Shown here one piece after another: positions 58,145 through 64,000 of a stretch of DNA of 64,000 nt. The position numbers were made by a program, and so were the translations under genes. How positions within the stretch are numbered: the stretch's first letter is position 1; each line of letters begins with the position of its first letter. The DNA comes from Rhizomys pruinosus (lineage: Eukaryota; Chordata; Mammalia; Rodentia; Spalacidae), in contig VZQC01005682.1 of assembly GCA_009823505.1 (NCBI GenBank), positions 205,726 to 269,725 on the forward strand, in the 5' to 3' direction. The notes beneath the pieces were generated by a model, which saw nothing but the letters and a program-made list of their open reading frames with translations, searched no databases and was not told the DNA's origin.

Positions 58145-58266
58145 CACAGACCTCAAATCCCAAGACACTGGAGGCAGAGGCAGGCAGATTTCTATGACCT
58201 AAAGGCCATCATTGTCTAGAGTCAGCTCCAGGTCATCTGGGACTATAGGGACAGTCTGTCTCAAAA
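58145..58266 (+). repeat. Degenerate B1 SINE
   Basis: 'ctggaggcagaggcaggcag', 'gaccta' and the terminal 'gacagtctgtctcaaaatat' mark a diverged plus-strand B1. Confidence 0.7.
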
Positions 58267-58710
58267 TATAATGATTTGTATTGTTTGGGGTGCATTAGAA
58301 CCTCTCCCACCAATGGCTTGTATACAGTTAACCCGCACTTGGCACTGGAAGTTTTGTTTAATGGCCCATTGCTATGCATATTTGTCACACTTACTCTCAG
58401 CATTATCTCATATTGTTGGGAACCAGCAACAGCTTTGGATCACTGATTTCCCCACATCCACCATCATTCACTCTTCTTTAGTATCAAACTATATATCTTT
58501 GTATTTATTCAGCACCATTAAACTAAAATATTTAGGGCAGGTCAGATTGTTATACTAATGGATATTTCCCTGATGCTGACTCCCTTGTTCGGTTAAGACC
58601 AAGTTATATAAAAAAATGCTATATTTGAACCACTTCTATTTTCACTTTATCATATAAAAAGATTGTTCATTCACTTCAAAGGTTAAAGTGGTTATTATTT
58701 AAAAAAAATA
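58267..58710. other. Nothing recognised
   Basis: A 95-residue frame (58271-58558) has no recognisable domain or coding signal and begins at the tail of the B1. It is treated as chance. Confidence 0.4.
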
Positions 58711-58875
58711 TTACTCCTGGCCTTTGCAGCCGGTGCCATTGTGTCTTTGTGCAGGGTGCTCCTGAAGAACAGGAGCCCGGAACTCACTCCAGACAGGTAC
58801 TGGGGCAGGCTAAGTCACGCATATCCCCTCCCCCCAAAACTGGAAATGATGAGAGAGTATCCAAGTGGATTTTTT

Positions 58876-59023
58876 TTTTGGTATTTTGAGACAGGGTCTC
58901 CCTGTAGCCCCAGCTGTCCTGGAACTCGCTATGTAGACCAGGCTGGCCTTGAACTCAAAAAGATCCGCCTGCCTCTGCTTCCTGAGTGCTAGGATTAAAG
59001 GCATGCACCACCACGCCCAGCTG
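58876..59023 (-). repeat. Young B1 SINE in L1 5' UTR, with TSD
   Basis: Minus-strand B1 with an intact core ('tgtagaccaggctggccttg', 'aggcatgcaccaccacgccc') flanked by 'tggatttttt' at 58866-58875 and 59024-59033. Confidence 0.93.
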
Positions 59024-59215
59024 TGGATTTTTTTGGAGAACCTTCAGAACAGGAAGGTAAGAGTGACTTAGACTTCCAATATCCAATATATGAACAAAAG
59101 TGAAAGCCTGAAACCTATGCAAGTTAATACTCCATAAAAAAGGAGGAGGAAAAAAAAATCATCAGAAAGGAGGCAAGCAAAACCAGCCTCTAACATAGTG
59201 AAAAGACATTTGTGA

Positions 59216-60476
59216 TTGGCATCATCGGAATACAGGCAAAACACATACACAAAAAATGAAACCCTCATGCAAGGGACACAGCAAAGGGATAACATGGGAA
59301 AGGTGCAGGATAATTCCACACCAAGCTCTACCAACCCTGTAGGACATAGCTACAGTGGGATCACCCTGGAGGTGACACAAGAAACAGATCTTAGAGGAAT
59401 AATTGCAGACCTCTGCAGACAAATTAAAGAAAATAAAGAAGTCAGAGAACTAAAGAGAGAGAATGAAAAACTCAAAAAAGGACCTAGAGGAATAGAATGA
59501 CAAACTTTGGAAAGAAATAAAGGAAGAGATTGACAAACTCCAGAAAGAACTGGAGGGGGAAAAAACAAACTCCGAAAGGAAGAAACACTGAAAAAGGAAG
59601 CCAACCAGTGAAGTAAGAAGCACCAAGAAGAGATTGAGCAGCTCAAAAAAGAAATGGAACTACTAAAGAAATCACAGGATGAAATGAAAAAGGAAATGGA
59701 ACACTCATCCAATCAAGAAGAAAGGAAAGGAAAAAGCCTCAGAAATAGAATGGAGAAAGCAGAACAAATAATATCAGACCTGGAAGATAACACAGAGAAA
59801 CTAAAAAGCTCAAATAAAGATTATGAAAATTTTTAAAAATACACAAAAGTGGAACAACCAGGAAATATGGGACATTATGAAAAGATCAAACCTCCACATC
59901 ATAGGAATAGAGGAAGGAGAAGAATCTCAAGAGAATAGTATTGATCAGATCTTCAACAGAATAATAGATGAAAATTTCCCCAAACTAAAAATAGACAAAC
60001 CCATACAAATACAAGAAGCACATAGGACCCCAAATAGACAAGATCAGAAAAGAAACACCCCATGCCATATCATAGTTAAAATGCTAGATGCCAAAAAAAA
60101 AACAAATCTTCTGAAAGCTACAAAACAAAAACAATTCACTACAAATGAAAACCCATCAGATTACAACTTCTCAGCACAAACCATGAAAGCAAGAAGAACT
60201 TGGAGCAAAGCATTCCCAGTGTTAAAAGACTGTGGATGCCAACCCAGAATATTATACCCAGCAAAAATGTTGATTATAGTTGAAGGAGAGAGAAAAATCT
60301 TCCAGGACATAAACAAGATGATAGACTACATGTCCAGAAAACCACTCTTCAGAAAATACTTGAAACAATTCAAAGGGCAGAAGAGAGGAGCAACTATCCC
60401 CAAGCACCTAGGAAAAGAAACTAATAAAAACATAACTGTAGGCATAGAGTTGGAGACTAAAAATCCAAATGGATAA
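59216..60476 (+). pseudogene. L1 ORF1 (RNA-binding protein) remnant
   Basis: Three frame segments together cover ORF1: N-terminal and charged coiled-coil pieces (59216-59500 and 59654-59836, rich in Glu, Lys and heptad-like Leu/Ile), then the RNA-recognition and C-terminal part (59823-60476, with IIGIEEGEES and ILYPAKM stretches). An in-frame stop near 59498 and a shift near 59823 break the frame. The start codon appears as TTG at 59216, probably a mutated ATG. In intact L1 the product trimerises and coats L1 RNA. This copy cannot encode it. Confidence 0.88.
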
Positions 60477-63400
60477 TAAGGTGAAAGGAAGCAACATCCA
60501 TCTTTCAATTGTAACCTTAAATATTAATGGACTAAATTCCCCAATCAAAAGTCATAGACTGGGAAAATGTATTAGAAAACAAAATCCATCTATATGCTAT
60601 CTACAAGAAACCCATCTCAATTTCAAGGATAGGCACCAACTTAAAATGAAGGGATGGAAGAAAATACTCCAAGCAAATGGTACAAAAAAGAAAGCAGGTG
60701 TTGCAATTTTAATATCAGACAAAATAAACTTCAAAGCAAAAGAAATCAAAAGACACAAAGAGGACCATTACTTCTTTATTAAAGGAAAAATTGGCAATGA
60801 AGATCTCACAATCACGAATATATATGCACCAAACTCTGGAGCACCAAACTTTAAAAAGACAACTCTTCAAGCCGGGCGTGGTGGCGCACGCCTTTAATCC
60901 TAGCACTTGGGAGGCAGAGGCAGGTGGATCTTTGTAGTTCAAGGCCAGCCTGGTCTACAGAGTGAGTTCCAGGACAGCTGGGACTACAAGGAGACCCTGT
61001 CTCGAAAAGACCAAAAAAAAAAAAAAAAAGACAACTCTTCAGGATCTCAAGGCACAGATTAACCCCACTACAATAATAGTAGGGGACTTCAATACTCCAC
61101 TAAGTCCTTTAGACAGATCAACAGGACAAAGCATAAAAAGAGACATCTGAGCTGAATGATACAATACACCAAGTGGACCTCACAGCCATCTATTGAATAT
61201 TCCACCCAAACACCAGAGAATACACTTTTTACTCAGCACCTCACAGAACATTCTCCAAAATAGACCATATACTGGGACTCAGGAAAAAAATCAACAAATA
61301 CAAAAAGATTTAAATAATCTCATGCATTCTATCAGACCACAGTGCAATAAAACTCAATATCAACACCAGGATAAGCCCTACAACTCACAAAAACACATGG
61401 AGACTAAACAACACTCTCCTGAATAATGAATTGGTCAAGGAAGTAATAAAGAAAGAAATAAAAACATTTCTGGAACTGAATGACAACGATAATGCTACAC
61501 AGCAAAACCTGTGGGACAATTTAAAAACAGTTCTAAGAGGGAAGTTTATAGCCCTAAGTGCCTACATCAAAAAAAAAAAAATACAGAAAGAGCACTAGTG
61601 AACGATCTAACACTGCAGCTAAAAATACTTGAGAGACAACAACAATTGAACCCTAAACACAGCAGATAAGAAGAAATAACAAAAATCAGAGCAGAGATCA
61701 ATGAAATAGAAAAAACACTATACAAAAAAATCTATGAATCCAAAAATTGGTTCCTTGAGGGAATAAATAAGATAGACAGACCTCTAGCCCAGTTAACCAA
61801 AAGAAAGAAGGAACAACTCCAAATCAATAGAATCTGTGATGAAAGGCGAAATATCACAACAGACAATGAAAAGATCCAGACAATCATATGGGAATACTTC
61901 AAAAACCTATACTCTACTAAGTTTGAGAACCTAGAAGAAATGAATGAATATCTGAAATCCTGGGAGTCACCAAAGCTTAGCCAAGAAGAGATCAACAGCT
62001 TAAACAGATCAATAATATATGAAGAAATTGAAGATGTAATAAGAAGCCTCCCAAACAAGAAAAGACCAGGCCCAGATGGCTTTACAGCAGAATTCTATAA
62101 AATATTTCAAAAAGACTTACAACCATTACTACTCAAGTTGTTTAGAAGGATACAAACGCAGGGAGTTCTCCCAGAATCCGTCTGTGAAGCCAGCATCACT
62201 CTATTACCAAAACCAGGCAAAGATACAACCAAAAGGAGAACTTTAGACCCATCTCCTTAATGAACACAGATGCAAAAATTCTAAATAAAATACTTGCAAA
62301 TTGCGTACAGATCCACATCAAGAATATCATCCACCATAACCAAGTTGGATTCATTCCAGAAATGCAGAGATGGTTCAATATACGAAACAATAAATATCAT
62401 CAAATATATAAATGAACTAAAAGACAAAAAACATACAATCACCTCAGTGGACATGGCAAAAGCCTTTGACAAAGTCCAGCATCTCTTCATGCTTAAAGTC
62501 CTAGAGGTAATTGCATTGGAAGGATCGTTCCTCAATTTAATCAAGCCATATACAGAAAACGCACAGCCAATATCATCCTAAATGGGGAAACAACAGAAAT
62601 ATTCTCTTTAAAGTAAGAACTCAGCAAGGCTGCCCCCTGTTATGACTCCTTTTCAACATAGTGCTTGAAACACTTGCTCGGGTAATGAGGCAAGAAAGGG
62701 AAATTAACGGAATTCTAATTGGAAAAGAGGAAGTCAAGCTATCACTTTTTTGCTGATGATATGATCACTTACTTAAGGGATGCTAAGAACTCCACCAGTA
62801 ACCTCCTAGAAATGATTAAGAGCTTCAGTAAAGTGGCAGGATACAAAATAAATCCAGAAAAATCAGAAGCTTTTCTTTACAACAAAAACAAGCAACTGAA
62901 TAAGGAATACAAGGAAACCTTCCCTCAAAATAGCCTCAAAAACAAAAAACAAAATACCTAGGAACAAACCTAACCAAAGACACCAAGGATCTCTACAACA
63001 AAAATTTTAAACCCCTGAAGAAGGAAATTGAAGAAGACATCAGAAGATGGAATCCCATGCTCATGGATTGGGAAAATTAACATGGTAAAAATGTCCATTC
63101 TACCCAAATTCTTGCACAGATTTAATGCAATCCCAATTAAAATCCCCAAGAGTTTCTTCACAGACTTGGAAAAACAAAATCCTTAATTTCATTTGGAAAA
63201 ACAAAAGACCCCGAATAGCCAAAACAACCCTGAGTGAAAAGAGCAATACAGGGGGTTCTCTATACCAGACTTCAAACTATACTACAGGGCTATAGTCATA
63301 AAAACAGCTTGGTACTGGTACAAAAACAGACAAGTTGACCAATGGAACAAAACTGAAGATGCAAACCTGAGCACATACAATTTCTGCCACCTCATATTCG

Positions 63401-64000
63401 ACAAGGGGGCCAAGAATACACAATGGAGGAAAGACAGCATCTTCAGCAAATGGTGTTGGCAAAACTGGATCACCACCTGTAGAAGAGTGAAATTAAATCC
63501 CTACCTCTCGCCCTGTACAAAAGTCAATTCCAGGTGGATCAAAGACCTCAGTGTGAAACTTAAAACTCTGGAGGCAATAGAAGAGAAAATTGGCAGCAGA
63601 CTACAAGACATAGACGTAGAAAAAGACTTCCTAAATCAGACAGCAGCTGCACAAGAAATAAGATCTACAATTGACAAATGGGACCTCATTAAACTCAAAA
63701 GCTTCTGTACATCAAAAGAAACTATAAAGGAAGTAAAGAGAAAATCCACAAAATGGGAGGAAACCTTCACTGCAGATACATGTGACAAAGCATTGTTTTC
63801 CAGAGTATACAAAGTACTCAAAAAACAAAGAAGAAAGAAAACAAACGAATCATTCAAAAGATGGAGCAAAGAACTGAATAGAGACTTCACAGAAGAGGAA
63901 TTAGAGATGGCTGTGAAACATCTCAAAAAAGTGTTCAGCATCACTAATGATTAGGGAAATGCAAATTAAAACCACTTTAAGATATCTCACTCCAATAAGA
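60469..64000 (+). pseudogene. L1 ORF2 (endonuclease/reverse transcriptase) remnant
   Basis: The ATG at 60469 overlaps the ORF1 stop by 8 bases. The endonuclease domain follows (LNINGLNSP and YLQETHL near 60520-60620, GVAILISDKI near 60700, IYAPNS near 60820, then VGDFNTPLSPLDR near 61080 after a B1 interruption). The RT domain has RPGPDGFTAEFYK near 62064-62102, LLPKPGK near 62206 and the catalytic F-A-D-D at 62748-62759. The C-terminal region runs 63487-63954. Frameshifts occur near 61140, 62240, 62380 and 62600-62700, among others. Inactive. Confidence 0.9.
60870..61024 (+). repeat. Young B1 SINE in L1 ORF2 endonuclease region, with TSD
   Basis: Near-consensus B1 starting 'gccgggcgtggtggcgcacg', with CpGs kept and an A-tail. 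The duplication 'aaaaagacaactcttca' lies at 60853-60869 and at about 61025-61041. Confidence 0.97.

Larger units (their letters stand above)
58715..64000 (+). mobile_element. Sense L1 with 5' UTR, ORF1 and ORF2 (cut by window end)
   Basis: The most complete sense L1 here. A GC-richer 5' leader begins at about 58715 and is split by a B1. ORF1 runs 59216-60476 and ORF2 runs from 60469 to the window edge. Both ORFs carry frameshifts and ORF2 also holds a B1. The 3' UTR and tail are beyond the window, so TSDs cannot be checked. It serves as the internal reference for the other L1 fragments. Confidence 0.9.

Noticed and set aside
59823..60476. A 217-residue frame as an intact host protein
   Set aside because: It is the C-terminal part of L1 ORF1, separated by a frameshift from its N-terminus.

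Overview
This 64-kb window looks like gene-poor, AT-rich, repeat-dense nuclear DNA from a muroid-type rodent. The grounds are B1 (7SL-derived), B2/B3 and ID (tRNA-derived) SINEs together, rodent-type LINE-1 (L1) and Lx-like 3' UTRs, MaLR/ORR1-like LTRs and a U6 retropseudogene. I found no intact host protein-coding gene, CRISPR array, tRNA gene or bacterial-type operon. Nearly every long open frame is an L1 remnant or a chance frame in a repeat. Species and family names are from memory of rodent repeat families; no database was searched.

Layout. 1-4.96 kb: an L1 3' tip, then a 5'-truncated sense L1 with an exceptionally long (about 2.4 kb) 3' UTR. 5-12 kb: ID and B3 SINEs, an antisense Lx-type L1 with a 5' inversion, and AT-rich DNA. 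12.4-13.6 kb: a class II-like LTR fragment, a B1 and a MaLR LTR. 13.8-16.7 kb: a degenerate 15-bp minisatellite invaded by SINEs and a U6 retropseudogene. 17-24.6 kb: SINEs, MaLR LTR, L1 3' UTR pieces, (TA)n tracts. 24.6-34.8 kb: one full-length antisense L1, bracketed by near-matching 15-bp target-site duplications (TSDs) and loaded with nested insertions (B2/B3, an unidentified retrosequence, B1, two younger L1s with 5' inversions, a B3-like SINE, another B1 and a solo MaLR LTR). 34.8-41 kb: mostly unrecognised AT-rich DNA plus one L1 3' UTR. 41-46.5 kb: inverted L1, a B1-ID dimer, SINEs, a GGAA tract, MaLR LTRs and an old L1. 46.8-52.1 kb: a 5.3-kb ERV with 6-bp TSDs and no recognisable retroviral gene. 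54.6-57.2 kb: an ORR1-like MaLR provirus with about 98% identical LTRs, inserted into an older MaLR LTR. 58.7-64 kb: a sense L1 with 5' region, decayed ORF1 and ORF2, running off the right edge.

The elements interact as donor and parasite. L1 machinery explains the SINEs, the U6 copy, the retrosequence and the L1 nests, all with A-rich tails and, in many cases, visible TSDs. The most notable observations are the L1 lineage with an exchanged, enlarged 3' UTR, the 15-bp minisatellite, the nested L1 and the cluster of 5'-inverted L1s.
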